A stretch of DNA of 56,933 nt from Acidobacteriota bacterium (GTDB lineage: Bacteria > Acidobacteriota > Terriglobia > Bryobacterales > Bryobacteraceae). Every line of letters starts with the position of its first letter. Positions within the stretch are counted from its first letter, which is position 1. The stretch covers positions 1-56,933 of the forward strand of contig QHXW01000003.1 of the NCBI GenBank assembly GCA_003223115.1, in the 5' to 3' direction. The position numbers and the translations under genes are program-made. Below the pieces are notes generated by a model. The model was not told where the DNA came from and did not search any database. It saw only the letters and a program-made list of their open reading frames with translations. Shown here in pieces: positions 35,187-44,879 of this stretch.

Positions 35187-35987
35187 TCAGTGGTGATCCA
35201 CTCTTGGCCGGATCTCCCGCGCCCGGAATTCCTTCAGCAGCACGGTCATGCGCTCGACAACCGCCTCGACGAATTTTTGACCCTTCTCGCGCGTTGCCTT
35301 AGTCGGATCGCCCACCGTGCCGGTTTTTGAATACCGGCTGAACCATTCTTGAAAGAACACCGGCGACGGCGCTTCGAGGTCCCAGTAGAAATATTCTGTA
35401 CTTTGAAAATTGATATCTCGCGAAGCTTTCTCGAACTGCACCAGGTCGCCGCGCAAGTAGAGCAGCACGGAGGTTTCCAGTTCGCAGCCGTGCGCCATGC
35501 CTCCGGGATATGCCGATTCGCGCAGCTCCTTCATCAATTTCTTCGGCACCAGGTTCCACCAGGGCACCATAGCGCAGATGGCCGGTGTCTGGTTCGTAAT
35601 ATTACGCGCCGCGATGTCCAGAAACGGCACATTGCTGCCGTGCCCGTTCACCAGCAGAATTTTTCTGAAGCCATGATGAGCCAGACTCTAGCCGATGTCG
35701 GTGACATAGTTGATGAACGTATCGCCTTCCACTGCGATGGTGCCGGGGAAATCGAGATGATGCACGTTGAATGCGTAATAAACCGAGGGCATCAGAATGG
35801 CCTCGTCCGGAATTCGCTCGACCGCCATGCGCGACATCTCGGTTGCCGTCAGGACGTCGGTGACCAGCGGCAGGTGCGGACCGTGCTGCTCCACAGTTCC
35901 TACCGGCAATACACATACGCGATTCTGAGCCACGGCCTCGCGGATTTCAGGCCAGGTGAACTCTTCATAACGATACTTTTGGGGCAT
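35187..35987 (-). pseudogene. Creatininase-family amidohydrolase interrupted by an in-frame TAG
   Basis: The frame starts at ATG 35987 with KYRYEEFTWPEIREAVAQN and VLPVGTVEQHGPHLPLVTD, which carries the metal-binding Glu and His of the family. AFNVHHLDFPGTIAVEGDT follows. The frame then meets TAG at 35688-35690 after YVTDIG and continues in the same frame with SLAHHGFRKILLVNGHGSN (next metal site), MAHGCELETSVLLYL (Glu ligand) and a full C-terminus to 35187. A single codon change breaks an otherwise complete protein of about 266 residues. The family hydrolyses cyclic or linear amides such as creatinine or mycofactocin-type peptides. Amber readthrough is unlikely, since TAG ends many genes here. 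Confidence 0.8.
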
Positions 35988-36025
35988 GTTGATTGTCCGG
36001 CGGTACACTCGGGGAAGGAGCAATT

Positions 36026-37273
36026 ATGGCACATCCCAAGGATGGTTCCGTGACATTGCGGCCTCGCACCGCAGTGCTCACGCGCGGCTTCGACCCCAGC
36101 CTTTCGTTCGGCTCGGCACGGCCCGCGGTCTTTCGCAGCTCTACTTATGTCTTCGCTACACCGGAAGCGGCTGAACGCGCTTTCGCTATTGCGCACGGAA
36201 AAATCGCGCCCGAAGAAGGCGAGCGCGCGGACCTGATCTATTCCCGCATTTCACATCCTAACGCCGAAATTCTGGAAGACCAGATGGTGCCACTTGAAAC
36301 GGCCGCCCGGGAAGCCGCGGTATTCAACTCCGGAATGGCGGCCATCATGACGGCATTCTTCACCTTCGCCGAGCCGGCCAGCAGCATCGTGTACACCGTC
36401 CCGTTCTACGGTGGGACCATGCGGCTGATTCACGAATTTCTCGAACCCTTCGGCGTCACCGGCATTCCGGTGCTTGCGGGCTCAACCGCCGCTATTGAAA
36501 GGGCAATTCGTTCGGCACGCAATCCAAGCATCGTCTTCATCGAGACGCCCGCGAATCCAACCATGGTGATGACCGACATCCGCCGCGCCTCCGAAGTTGC
36601 AGCGGGGCATTCGCCCAAGCCCATCGTCATCGTGGACAACACGTTCCTGGGCCCGACTTTTCAACATCCGCTCACGCTGGGCGCGGACCTGGTGCTCTAC
36701 TCGGCCACCAAATATCTATCGGGCTTCAGCGACATGGTAGCTGGCGCGGCACTGGCCAAGGACCCAGCAATCATTCACAAAATGCGCAGCCGCCGTATCA
36801 TGTTCGGCAACATCCTGCAGCCCGATGAGTGCTGGATGCTGGACGGACGCTTGCCCACCGTGTCGCTGCGCATGAACCGGCAGAGCAAGAATGCCCAGAG
36901 GATTGCGGAGCACCTGGTGAGCAAACCGCAAATCCGGCGCATCCATTACCCCACGCTGTTCGATGACGCCGAGCAGGTCCGGATTCGCGCGGCGCAATGC
37001 GATTACCCCGGCGGAACTTTTTCCATCGACTTCCACGGCGGGCGCGACGCGGCCTTCACCTTTCTGCGGCATCTTAAGATTGCGCGCAATGCGGTGTCGC
37101 TGGGCGGAGTGGAATCGCTGGCCTGCCATCCCCGCACCACCACGCACTCCGGCATGACGCAGGAGGAGCTGGAGCAGGCGCATATCGGCGAAGGCTTGGT
37201 GCGCGTGTCGGTGGGGATCGAAGACCGGCGCGATTTGCTGGCCGACTTCGAGGGGGCGATAGAAAAGATTTAA
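36026..37273 (+). CDS. Cys/Met metabolism PLP-dependent enzyme (cystathionine gamma-synthase/lyase family)
   Basis: 415 residues from ATG 36026, behind GGAAGGAG; the upstream in-frame ATG at 35993 lacks one. Fold type I PLP enzyme: YSRISHPNAEILEDQM, FNSGMAAIMTAFFTF, VFIETPANPTMVMTD, VDNTFLGPTFQHPL and the PLP-binding lysine in LYSATKYLSGFSDMVAG (about 235). GVESLACHPRTTTHSGM completes the active site. The group includes cystathionine gamma-synthase, gamma-lyase and methionine gamma-lyase, which cannot be separated by eye. It is divergent from the creatininase gene, with only 38 bases between starts. Confidence 0.93.
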   Translation: MAHPKDGSVTLRPRTAVLTRGFDPSLSFGSARPAVFRSSTYVFATPEAAERAFAIAHGKIAPEEGERADLIYSRISHPNAEILEDQMVPLETAAREAAVFNSGMAAIMTAFFTFAEPASSIVYTVPFYGGTMRLIHEFLEPFGVTGIPVLAGSTAAIERAIRSARNPSIVFIETPANPTMVMTDIRRASEVAAGHSPKPIVIVDNTFLGPTFQHPLTLGADLVLYSATKYLSGFSDMVAGAALAKDPAIIHKMRSRRIMFGNILQPDECWMLDGRLPTVSLRMNRQSKNAQRIAEHLVSKPQIRRIHYPTLFDDAEQVRIRAAQCDYPGGTFSIDFHGGRDAAFTFLRHLKIARNAVSLGGVESLACHPRTTTHSGMTQEELEQAHIGEGLVRVSVGIEDRRDLLADFEGAIEKI

Positions 37274-37315
37274 TGTTGGTTTGTTCGAATGCATTCCGCG
37301 AAGCAGCCCCGGCCG

Positions 37316-37571
37316 TTAGCTGGCACGCCGCATCTCTTCCCGAATCACACGTCGGAGTGTTTTCTCTAGCTAGCGCTTCATGGACGTGGGCGATGTGTTG
37401 GCGCAGGGCATCATTGATGAGGGTTTGGTAGTTCGCCACCGGCCTTTTCGATCTGGCCTCGGAACCACGCAACCACATCCTCATCCAAAAGAATGGTAAT
37501 TCTCGTTTTTCCTTTCGGATCGGCATCACCCGGCCGCGCTTTGGTTTCTTAAAATCGTCGTTGCGCCTCAT
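37316..37571 (-). pseudogene. brnA: BrnA-type antitoxin remnant, three frame lesions
   Basis: Minus strand from ATG 37571. MRRNDDFKKPKRGRVM is in one frame, DPKGKTRITILLDEDVVAWF and RGQIEKAGG in the next. NYQTLINDALRQHIAHVHEA returns to the first frame, and EKTLRRVIREEMRRAS in the third, ending TAA at 37316-37318. Joined, this is an 84-residue BrnA/CopG-like ribbon-helix-helix antitoxin, with the ITILLDEDVVAWF strand and the YQTLINDALRQHI helix. Lesions: loss of one G at the M-P-D junction, a gain of one base near NYQ, and a 4-base CTAG duplication at 37366-37373. No BrnT toxin gene is present. The perfect palindrome upstream is listed separately. Confidence 0.7.
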
Positions 37572-37612
37572 CGGTTTCTTTATAAAGCTCGGCTGTGCAT
37601 TTACATGTATGT

Positions 37613-37628
37613 ATGTACAATTGTACAT
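37613..37628. promoter_or_regulatory. Perfect 16-base palindrome, probable operator of the brnA locus
   Basis: ATGTACAATTGTACAT is its own reverse complement. It lies 41 bases upstream of the brnA ATG, just past TGTATGTATG repeats. Antitoxins of this type bind palindromes to repress their own operon, so it is probably an autoregulatory operator. It also lies upstream of the plus-strand methyltransferase gene. Confidence 0.5.
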
Positions 37629-37694
37629 TGATTGTGTTACCGGTGCCCTAAGCTCCTATCGGCAACGTATACTCAGCGATGCACCCTTAACCCT

Positions 37695-38453
37695 ATGACC
37701 GCGCAAATCAATTTTGGATACCCCTGGTTCTTGAGTTACGGACACCTCGTTGTCAGCGCGGTCGCGCTGGCCTTCTGGCTTCTCGGGCGGGCCCGGCATT
37801 GGTCCAAGGTGCCGATGGTCCTGATTGCCGCGGTCACCCTGTGGTCGTCGGCCGCTTTCCTCGTGGCACGTTTTTACCTCAATGTAAACGGCCGTCTCTC
37901 CCTGCCCACTGAAAAATTCCTCGTCTCGGGCAGTGGACGAGTCCTCGACATGGGCGCCGGCACCGGGCGGTCAACGCTCATGGTTCTCGAAGCGCGTCCG
38001 CAAGCCACCGTCGTCGCTCTGGACCTCTTCGGCGAATCATTCAAGCAACACTTTGGGCCCGGGCAGACCGGCCAGGAGCGGCTCTTATCAAATTTGAAAG
38101 CTGCCGGCGTGGACCAGCGCGCCACAATTCAAACCGGCGACATGCGCAAGCTCCCGTTTGAGACGGCCACCTTCGACGCCGTCGTAAGCACTTACGCCAT
38201 CGATCACCTGGGCCGCTACGGAGTCACGGCGGCTCTCAGCGAGGCATCGCGGGTCTTGAAACCCGGCGGCGAATTCCTGATGATGGTGATCACCAAAGAC
38301 CTCTGGCTGAAGTTCACCTTCGGACCGCTGCTGCTGCATACCGGCACACGCAGCGCGGCGGGCTGGACCACTCTTTTCCACGACGCCGGATTTCAGGTGG
38401 TTGAGCAGGGCCCACGGCCAGGGACGCTTTATTTGCTGGCCCGAAAACCATAA
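37695..38453 (+). CDS. Membrane-anchored class I SAM-dependent methyltransferase
   Basis: 252 residues from ATG 37695 (earlier in-frame start has no support). Two N-terminal membrane segments (about 15-35 and 42-62) anchor the protein, then a Rossmann methyltransferase domain: VLDMGAGTGRSTL (SAM motif I, about 84-96), ALDLFG (motif II), and ATFDAVVSTYAIDHL (motif IV). A membrane-anchored methyltransferase may act on lipids or quinone-type substrates, but the target is unknown. It is divergent from the brnA remnant and has no obvious RBS. Confidence 0.8.
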   Translation: MTAQINFGYPWFLSYGHLVVSAVALAFWLLGRARHWSKVPMVLIAAVTLWSSAAFLVARFYLNVNGRLSLPTEKFLVSGSGRVLDMGAGTGRSTLMVLEARPQATVVALDLFGESFKQHFGPGQTGQERLLSNLKAAGVDQRATIQTGDMRKLPFETATFDAVVSTYAIDHLGRYGVTAALSEASRVLKPGGEFLMMVITKDLWLKFTFGPLLLHTGTRSAAGWTTLFHDAGFQVVEQGPRPGTLYLLARKP

Positions 38454-38621
38454 CCGATCGGGTTTCAGGAAAAGAGCTTTTGAGATGCCGCCCCAGCAAA
38501 TGAACCAAAAAATAATTGCTTGAACATTGTAAGGAGTTCCCGGGCCTGTTGACTACCTTAAATGTGATGAGGTCCTGAAGAGTAGTGGAGAGGCTGATAA
38601 AAAATATTAGAGAGGTGTCCC

Positions 38622-40411
38622 ATGATGTGGTTTCGTTGGTTGCCTGTGCTGTTTTCCCTGTGTGCTGCAGTGGCCCAGACACCGAAGCTCGGCGGCGATT
38701 ATTTAGGCATGTTGGGCGCGCTTCATCTCAAGCTGCACCTGAAGGTGGGCCCAAATGGAGCGACAGAGGGAACCCTGGACAGTGTGGATCAGGGCGCCAT
38801 GGCCTGACGTGCGCCAATTTTCACCTCGAGGAGAAAATGCTTTCCTTTGACGTTCCGAGCGTAGGCGGCAAGTGGCACGGCACAATATCCGGCGACGGAG
38901 CAATGCTGAACGGAAGCTGGTCGCAGGGCACGGAAATGCCGCTCGTGTTTCGTCGAGAGGAGCCATTCGCGGCCGCTGAGAAGCCCTCGCGCGTGGATGG
39001 TATCTGGCTGGGAACGATCGAGGCGGGCGCAGCAAAACTGCGCGTACAGGTGCAGGTGAAAAGCCGTGCGGGGAAGGAATATTGCTCGCTTGACAGCCTG
39101 GATCAAGGGGCGATGGGGCTGCCCTGCGACAACGTGCAGTTCAACGTGGATCATTTTTCGTTCGAGGTTCCGGCGGTGCATGGACGCTGGTCGGGAACGC
39201 TGACGGCGAACGGTAAAGAGCTGGTTGGGTCGTGGTCGCAAGGGCAGGACCTGCCGCTGCGCTTGATACGGCAGACCGTTGCGCTTTCACCGACGGCGCC
39301 GGAGCCGCCGAAGTATGATGCTGCTGTGCCTGCGGTCCCGGTAGGTGAATTGAAGGCGATGCTCGATCGCGATCTGGCCGCGGCGTTAAACGAAGGCGCA
39401 CTGGCGCCCGCTACGGGCGGAGGCGTGGTGATTGGCGTGGTACACCGCGGAACCCGGCGGATTCTTGTCTACGGCCCGGCGAGGGAGGATTCAATCTTCG
39501 AGATTGGGTCAGTCTCGAAGACCTTCACGGGCCTCATACTGGCGCAGATGGTGGCGCAGCACAAGGTGAAGCTGGATGAACCCGTGCGAGAGTTGCTGCC
39601 TCGCGGGACCGTGGCAAAACCCCAGGGCACCGAGATCACGGTGCTGGATCTGGCGACGCAGCAATCGGGCCTACCACGGATGCCCGACAATTTTCATCCT
39701 GCCGACCAGCAGGATCCTTATGCAGACTACCGGCCCGCGAACCTGTACGAGTTTATCGGCAAACACGGCGTCAGCAAGCCGGCAAATACGGCGTTCAACT
39801 ACAGCAATCTGGGGTTGGGGCTGCTGGGCCAAGCGCTGGCGAATCGCGCGGCGATGACATATCCGGAATTGCTGAAAGCGGAGATTACGGGACCGCTGGA
39901 GCTGAACGACACCGTGGTGAAGCTTTCGCCAGAGCAGGAAAAGCGATTCGCGGCAGGCCACACCGAAAAACACACGACAGCGCACGCCTGGAACCTAGAC
40001 GCGCTGGCCGGGGCGGGCGCGATTCGATCGACAGCCAGCGATATGCTGGCGTACCTCGAGGCACAACTGCATCCGAATATGGTCAAACGCGAGGCCGGAT
40101 CAGCAGCGGCTGACTCCCCCTCGGGAACGCTGGCAAGCGCGTTGCAGATGTCCCACGAAGTGCGTGCGGATGCGATGCCGTCGATGAAGGTCGGGTTGGC
40201 TTGGCTCTTCGAAACAAAGACGGGAAATTTCTGGCACAACGGAGGGACGGGCGGATACAGCAGTTACGCTTTCTTCAATCCGAAGGAAGATTACGCGGCG
40301 GTGGTGCTCTTCAATACGACGATCGGAGGAAACGGAAGCTTTGCGGACAGGCTGGGAGAACACATCGCAGAACGTCTTAGCGGGAAGCCTGCCATTTCGC
40401 TTAAAGAATAG
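38622..40411 (+). pseudogene. Beta-lactamase-family serine hydrolase with N-terminal repeats, one frameshift
   Basis: ATG 38622, behind GAGAGG, gives a signal peptide and a repeat unit ending LDSVDQGAMA, where the frame stops near 38803-38807. The other frame continues GLTCANFHLEEKMLSFDVPS; adding one G to the GG in ATGGCC restores QGAMGLTCANF. A second copy of the unit (SLDQGAMGLPCDNVQFNVDH) proves the join. The class C beta-lactamase/DD-peptidase domain follows: EIGSVSKTFTG (Ser-x-x-Lys), FNYSNLGLGLLG (Tyr-x-Asn) and HNGGTGGYSSY (His-x-Gly). About 595 residues once joined. Probably an exported esterase or peptidase. The slip in a short G run may be a consensus error. Confidence 0.85.
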
Positions 40412-40482
40412 ATTGAGTGGACGCCGCTCCTTTCGCCTAAAACAGAGAAACTTCCGCGTGGCGCAGTCACGCTTTGCCTGCC

Positions 40483-40504
40483 GTCTCGACACGCTTGTCG
40501 AGAC
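40483..40504. terminator. Perfect 9-bp hairpin
   Basis: GTCTCGACA (40483-40491), loop CGCT, TGTCGAGAC (40496-40504). A stable stem 72 bases after the hydrolase stop, without a T run, so a terminator or a repeat-type RNA structure. Confidence 0.4.
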
Positions 40505-40539
40505 CCACGGCTCTGCGGACCACAAAGACTCCTCGTAGC

Positions 40540-40572
40540 GCAGGGCTCCGCTCCTGGAGACCTGCGGCTTTT
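40540..40572 (+). terminator. Nested hairpin followed by T run
   Basis: GCAGG pairs with CCTGC (40540-40544 with 40561-40565) around CTCC/GGAG (40546-40549 with 40556-40559), followed by GGCTTTT. It fits a Rho-independent terminator for the serine hydrolase gene. The rest of 40412-40756 holds no gene. Confidence 0.5.
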
Positions 40573-40756
40573 CGTATCAACACAATTCCACCCAACTTTC
40601 GCGCCGGGACGGGTTATCCGCGCGCCGTTCCGAGTCCTTTCACCAACGGTTCTACACCACGACCGCCCAGGGAGTGGTCAGCAAGCGTTTTTGAACAAGC
40701 TCCTCGCCACCCCCTGTGCCAAAATGAATCTATCACCTCTTTCTAGAAGGATCTCT

Positions 40757-43395
40757 GTGACAGGTAATGAAATCCGGCAACGGTTCCTCGACTTCTTTTC
40801 TGCGCGCGGCCATCGTGTGCGGCCCAGTTGGTCGCTGGTTCCGGCCAATGATCCGACGCTGCTGTTCACCAACGCCGGAATGAATCAGTTCAAAGAAGTT
40901 TTTCTGGGACTCGAAAAGCGCGATTACAAGCGCGCCGCAACTTCGCAAAAGTGCGTTCGCGCAGGCGGCAAGCACAACGACCTGGAAAATGTCGGATATA
41001 CGCGCCGCCATCACACGTTTTTCGAAATGCTGGGCAATTTCTCGTTTGGTGACTACTTCAAAGCGGAAGCCATCGAATTCGCCTGGGACCTCATCACCAA
41101 AGAATGGGCGCTTCCAACAGACCGTCTCTACGTGACCATTTTTCGCGAAGATGATGACGCCGAGCGGCTCTGGCAGAAAGTCGCGGGCGTTCCCAAAGAG
41201 CGCATCTTTCGCCTGGATGAAGCGGATAACTTCTGGCAAATGGGTGAGACCGGGCCGTGCGGGCCGTGCTCGGAAATTCACTATGACCTGGGTCCTGAAG
41301 CTGCCGACCCGGGCCGCGCAAATGAGCCCTTCCCCAGCGATGCCGGCGGCCGCTTCGTGGAAATCTGGAACTTGGTGTTCATGCAGTACGATCGCGATGC
41401 GAGCGGCAAGCTGACTCCGCTGCCCCGGCCCTCGATCGATACCGGCATGGGTCTCGAGCGCGTTGCCGCTGTGCTCCAGGGCAAGCTTTCGAACTACGAT
41501 ACCGACCTGATCCTGCCCATCATTCATCGCGCCGCGGAACTGTTCGGAGGTGCGGTATACGGCATGGATCCCAAGCTCGATACCGCTCTTCGGATTGCAG
41601 CCGACCACGGCCGCGCGACGGCCTTCCTGATTCACGATGGCGTGTTGCCCTCGAATGAAGGCCGCGGTTACGTGCTCCGCAAGATCATGCGACGCGCCCT
41701 GCGGCACGCGCACATGGTGGGTGTCGAGGACCCGTTTCTCTATCAACTCGCTGGGTTTGTGGCCGAGGTCATGCGTCCCGGCTATCCCGAGCTGAGGGAG
41801 AGCGTACAGCGCGTGGCTCGCGTGGTGAAAGAGGAAGAGCACCGTTACGCGACTACGTTCCTGATTGCGGAAAAAGTTTTTAACGAGGAAGTGAAAACGC
41901 TCGCTGACTCGGTGCTGCCGGGAGCCGTGGCGTTCAAACTGTACGACACCTACGGGTTGGCGCTCGACGAACAGGAAGATATGGCCCGCGAGCGGGGGCT
42001 CGCGATCGACCGTGCAGGCTTCGAACGCGAGATGAACGAGCAGCGCCGGCGCGCCCGTGCCAGTTGGAAGCGCGCGGAAAAGGGCGTCATTGCTCCCGCA
42101 TATCAAACGTTGCTCGAAAAGGGCCGCACCCATTTCGTGGGCTACGATCTTCTGGAAACGCACGCGCGCGTGATTGGCCTGCTGGTGGATCAGCAGCTTG
42201 TGGATCGCATCGAGCCGGGCGCCCGCGCCGAACTGGTGCTCGACGAAACTCCGTTCTATGCCGAAACCGGCGGGCAGGTGGGCGATCAGGGGCGCTCTAC
42301 TCGGAGCACGGCGAAAATCTGGCTGATGTCGAGTCCACGTACCCGGCTGTCCCGGGACTCTCGGTCCATCGCATCACGGCGCATGCGCCCATCAAAGTAG
42401 GCGACGAAGTCTGGGCACGCGTGAACGATCCTTTGCGGCATTCCACCATGCGCAACCACACGGCGACCCACCTGCTGCATGCCGCGCTGCGCAAAGTGCT
42501 GGGCCCGCACGTCAAACAGGCGGGGAGCGTGGTCGAGCCTGCGCGCCTGCGCTTCGACTTCACGCATTACACCGCGGTCGACCGTGCGGAACTCGAGGAA
42601 GTCGAACGACTCATGAATACGGAAGTCCTCGAAAACATTCCGGTCGAGACCGAAGTCATGCCGCTCGATGTCGCCGTCTCGACAGGCGCCATGGCCTTGT
42701 TCGGAGAAAAATATGGCGATCGCGTGCGCGTGGTCTCCATTCCGGACTTCAGCAAGGAGCTGTGCGGCGGCACACATGTCAGCCGGACGGGCGCCATTGG
42801 CGTATGCAAGATTGTCTATGAAGGAAGCATCTCGGCGGGCGTGCGGCGCATCGAAGCAATTACGGGAGAAAAGGCGGTCGAGCAGTATCAGCACGCAACA
42901 CAGACCCTCGGGCGCATGGCGCAGCTGCTGAAAGTGTCCGAGCCCGAGCTGGTCGAGCACGTGGAAAAATTACTGGTGCGCGAGCGTGAACGGGAACGGC
43001 ATCTCGATCAGTTGAAAAGTAAACTCGCGCAATCGGCCTCCGGAGACCTGGAAAGCCAGGCGCGCACGGTGAAGAATGTGAAAGTTCTGGCCGCTCGTTT
43101 GGACGGTATGGACCGCCAGCAGCTTCGAGAGCTGGCCGATTCGTTGCGGAATAAGTGGAAAACGGGTGTGGTGGTCCTGGCTTCAGCCGAAGATTCGAAT
43201 ATCGCGATCATCTCGGCCGTTACTAAAGACCTCACCGGCAAAGTACACGCCGGCAAGCTGGTGGGAACCGTGGCCCAAGCGGTGGGAGGCAAGGGCGGCG
43301 GACGGCCCGATATGGCGGAGGGCGGAGGCAAAGATCCTGGTGCGCTGACGGCGGCGCTCGAGCAGGTTTACGCGGAGGTTGAAGGTAAGTTGTGA
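40757..43395 (+). pseudogene. alaS: Alanyl-tRNA synthetase, interrupted by one frameshift
   Basis: GTG 40757, behind AGAAGG, begins [19 protein letters not shown] as AlaRS proteins do. Class II catalytic motifs follow ([48 protein letters not shown]). The frame is lost at 42289-42292, where GGGG would have to be GGGGG. The other frame resumes at [20 protein letters not shown] and contains the editing and metal motifs HTATHLLH and CGGTHVS, then the oligomerisation and C-Ala domains (GGRPDMAEGGG) to TGA at 43393-43395. The rejoined protein has about 879 residues, a normal length. AlaRS is essential, so a missed G is the likeliest explanation. The stop overlaps the GTG of the next gene. Confidence 0.92.
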
Positions 43396-44384
43396 CGGCG
43401 TTCGATGCGCTGGTGGTCGGGGCTGGACCCACCGGGCTTGCCTGCGGAATCGAGCTGAAACTGCGCGGCCTCAATGCCCTGTTGATTGAAAAAGGCTGCG
43501 TGGTGAACTCGCTTTACCATTACCCTACCAACCTGGTTTTCTTTACTACACCAGAATTGCTGGAAATTGGCAACATTCCGATGACCAGTCTCAACGAAAA
43601 GCCAAATCGCACCGAGGCCCTGAAATACTACCGTCGCGTGGCGGATCATTACCAACTCAACGTTCACCAGTACGAGCATGTGGATAAGATCGGAGGCGGT
43701 GACGGCGCTTTCGAAGTTCACACCTCAGACCGTTACGGCTGTCATCACGCGTATTCCGCACGCAAGATTATACTCGCGACGGGTTACTATGACATTCCCA
43801 ATCTCATGAACATTCCTGGTGAAGACCTGGCTAAGGTGTTACATTACTACAAAGAACCTCATCCTTACTACGATCAGGATGTGGCTGTGATCGGCGCAAA
43901 GAACTCGGCGGCAGTTGCGGCGCTCGAGCTTTACTGGACGGGCGCACGAGTTACACTGATTCACCGCGGCGATAGAATATCCGAAAAAGTGAAATATTGG
44001 ATCAAACCCAATATAGAAAATAGAATCAAGAATGGCGAGATCAAGTCTTACTTCAAATCCCAGGTTGTGGAAATCCGGCCGGACACAGTTCTTGTCGCGA
44101 CGCCGGAAGGTGAAGTTTTGTTAAAGAACGATTTCGTCTTTGCTTTGATCGGTTACAGTCCTGATCTGAAGTTCCTGAATTCTATTGGTGTTACACTCGA
44201 TCCCGCAACCGAGCGCCCGCGCACGGACCCGGAAACACTGGAGAGTGAACGGCCAGGAGTTTACTTGGCCGGCGTGATTGTAGCCGGCATGCACACCAAC
44301 GAGATCTTCATAGAAAACGGGCGCTTCCACGGAAAGCTGATTGCTGAGTCAGTCGCCGGAAAACTCGCCCATCTGAAACGCTAG
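43392..44384 (+). CDS. ypdA: YpdA-like FAD/NAD(P)-dependent disulfide reductase
   Basis: 330 residues, GTG start overlapping the alaS stop (GTGA). Two Rossmann folds: VVGAGPTGLACGIEL (FAD, 8-22) and DVAVIGAKNSAAVAALELYW (NADPH, about 157-176), plus LATGYYDIPN and GYSPDLKFLNS. The late glycine-rich AGVIVAGMHTNEIFIENGRFHG closes the FAD site. There is no CxxC redox pair, as expected for YpdA (Bdr), a flavoprotein that reduces oxidised bacillithiol. It would therefore suggest bacillithiol or a related thiol in this organism. The coupling with alaS is unusual. Identity to YpdA is judged by eye. Confidence 0.85.
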   Translation: MTAFDALVVGAGPTGLACGIELKLRGLNALLIEKGCVVNSLYHYPTNLVFFTTPELLEIGNIPMTSLNEKPNRTEALKYYRRVADHYQLNVHQYEHVDKIGGGDGAFEVHTSDRYGCHHAYSARKIILATGYYDIPNLMNIPGEDLAKVLHYYKEPHPYYDQDVAVIGAKNSAAVAALELYWTGARVTLIHRGDRISEKVKYWIKPNIENRIKNGEIKSYFKSQVVEIRPDTVLVATPEGEVLLKNDFVFALIGYSPDLKFLNSIGVTLDPATERPRTDPETLESERPGVYLAGVIVAGMHTNEIFIENGRFHGKLIAESVAGKLAHLKR

Positions 44385-44438
44385 CCGCATTCGTATCAGT
44401 ACTTAGAAAACACTAAGGGTTTTCGCGCGGCTGGAGAT

Positions 44439-44540
44439 TTGAAACAACTAGGGCTTCTTACCATTAATTTGCTAGTGCTACTGACCGCGATCAGTTATGC
44501 TGTAGCTTCCCAATTTCAGTCACGCATGCAGACGCAGTAA
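44439..44540 (+). CDS. Possible 33-residue hydrophobic peptide
   Basis: A TTG start at 44439 would give LKQLGLLTINLLVLLTAISY, then VASQFQSRM and a short polar end, stopping at TAA 44538-44540. One membrane helix is evident. A GGAG lies only two bases upstream of the TTG, too close for a normal RBS, so this is a weak call in the otherwise non-coding interval 44385-44642. Confidence 0.25.
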   Translation: MKQLGLLTINLLVLLTAISYAVASQFQSRMQTQ

Positions 44541-44642
44541 GTTTAGAGAAATATACAACTTCAGCTTGCGTGCCGGTAAATAGGGGTCATTTTGAAACTG
44601 TTCTCCCCTGTGCTGTATCTAAGTGGGGGAGGGAAGGCCACT

Positions 44643-44879
44643 ATGTTAGGGTCCTTTTGGAACGCGCTCTTCGGATGCTCGCACCACAGAACAACCTTTC
44701 CGCTGACGCCTGGACATAAGCTGGCGTCCTCCAACAACCGTCACGGTACGTATGTCGTGTGCCTGGATTGCGGTCAAGAGTTTCGTTACGACTGGAAACA
44801 AATGCGCATCGGCGAACCGGTCGCAACTCGTAACACCGCGGGCACCGAAACATTCTCGCCCGCGCACACCGCTCGATAA
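44643..44879 (+). CDS. Small conserved-looking protein with Cys/His metal site
   Basis: 78 residues from ATG 44643, chosen because GGGAAGG precedes it; the frame is open 17 codons further up. MLGSFWNALFGCSHHRTTFP begins it, and TYVVCLDCGQEFRYDWKQMR follows at about 36-55. The Cys-His-His and Cys-x-x-Cys residues could bind one zinc. I have the impression that such proteins recur in acidobacteria, but I cannot name a family or function. Confidence 0.6.
   Translation: MLGSFWNALFGCSHHRTTFPLTPGHKLASSNNRHGTYVVCLDCGQEFRYDWKQMRIGEPVATRNTAGTETFSPAHTAR

Noticed and set aside
9730-35690. In-frame TAG codons in three genes as evidence of amber recoding (suppressor tRNA or pyrrolysine)
   Set aside because: TAG is the normal terminator of many intact genes here (cytochrome b-c, M20 peptidase, YpdA-like), and readthrough there would run into neighbours. 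No suppressor tRNA was seen. Point mutation or error is simpler.
40412-40680. Possible tRNA or T-box leader before alaS
   Set aside because: Strong hairpins are present, but no tRNA cloverleaf, T-loop GGTTCRA or T-box TGG/NNTGGN motif.
40733-42163. 476-residue minus-strand frame opposite alaS
   Set aside because: Antisense of a conserved AlaRS catalytic domain, no domain of its own.
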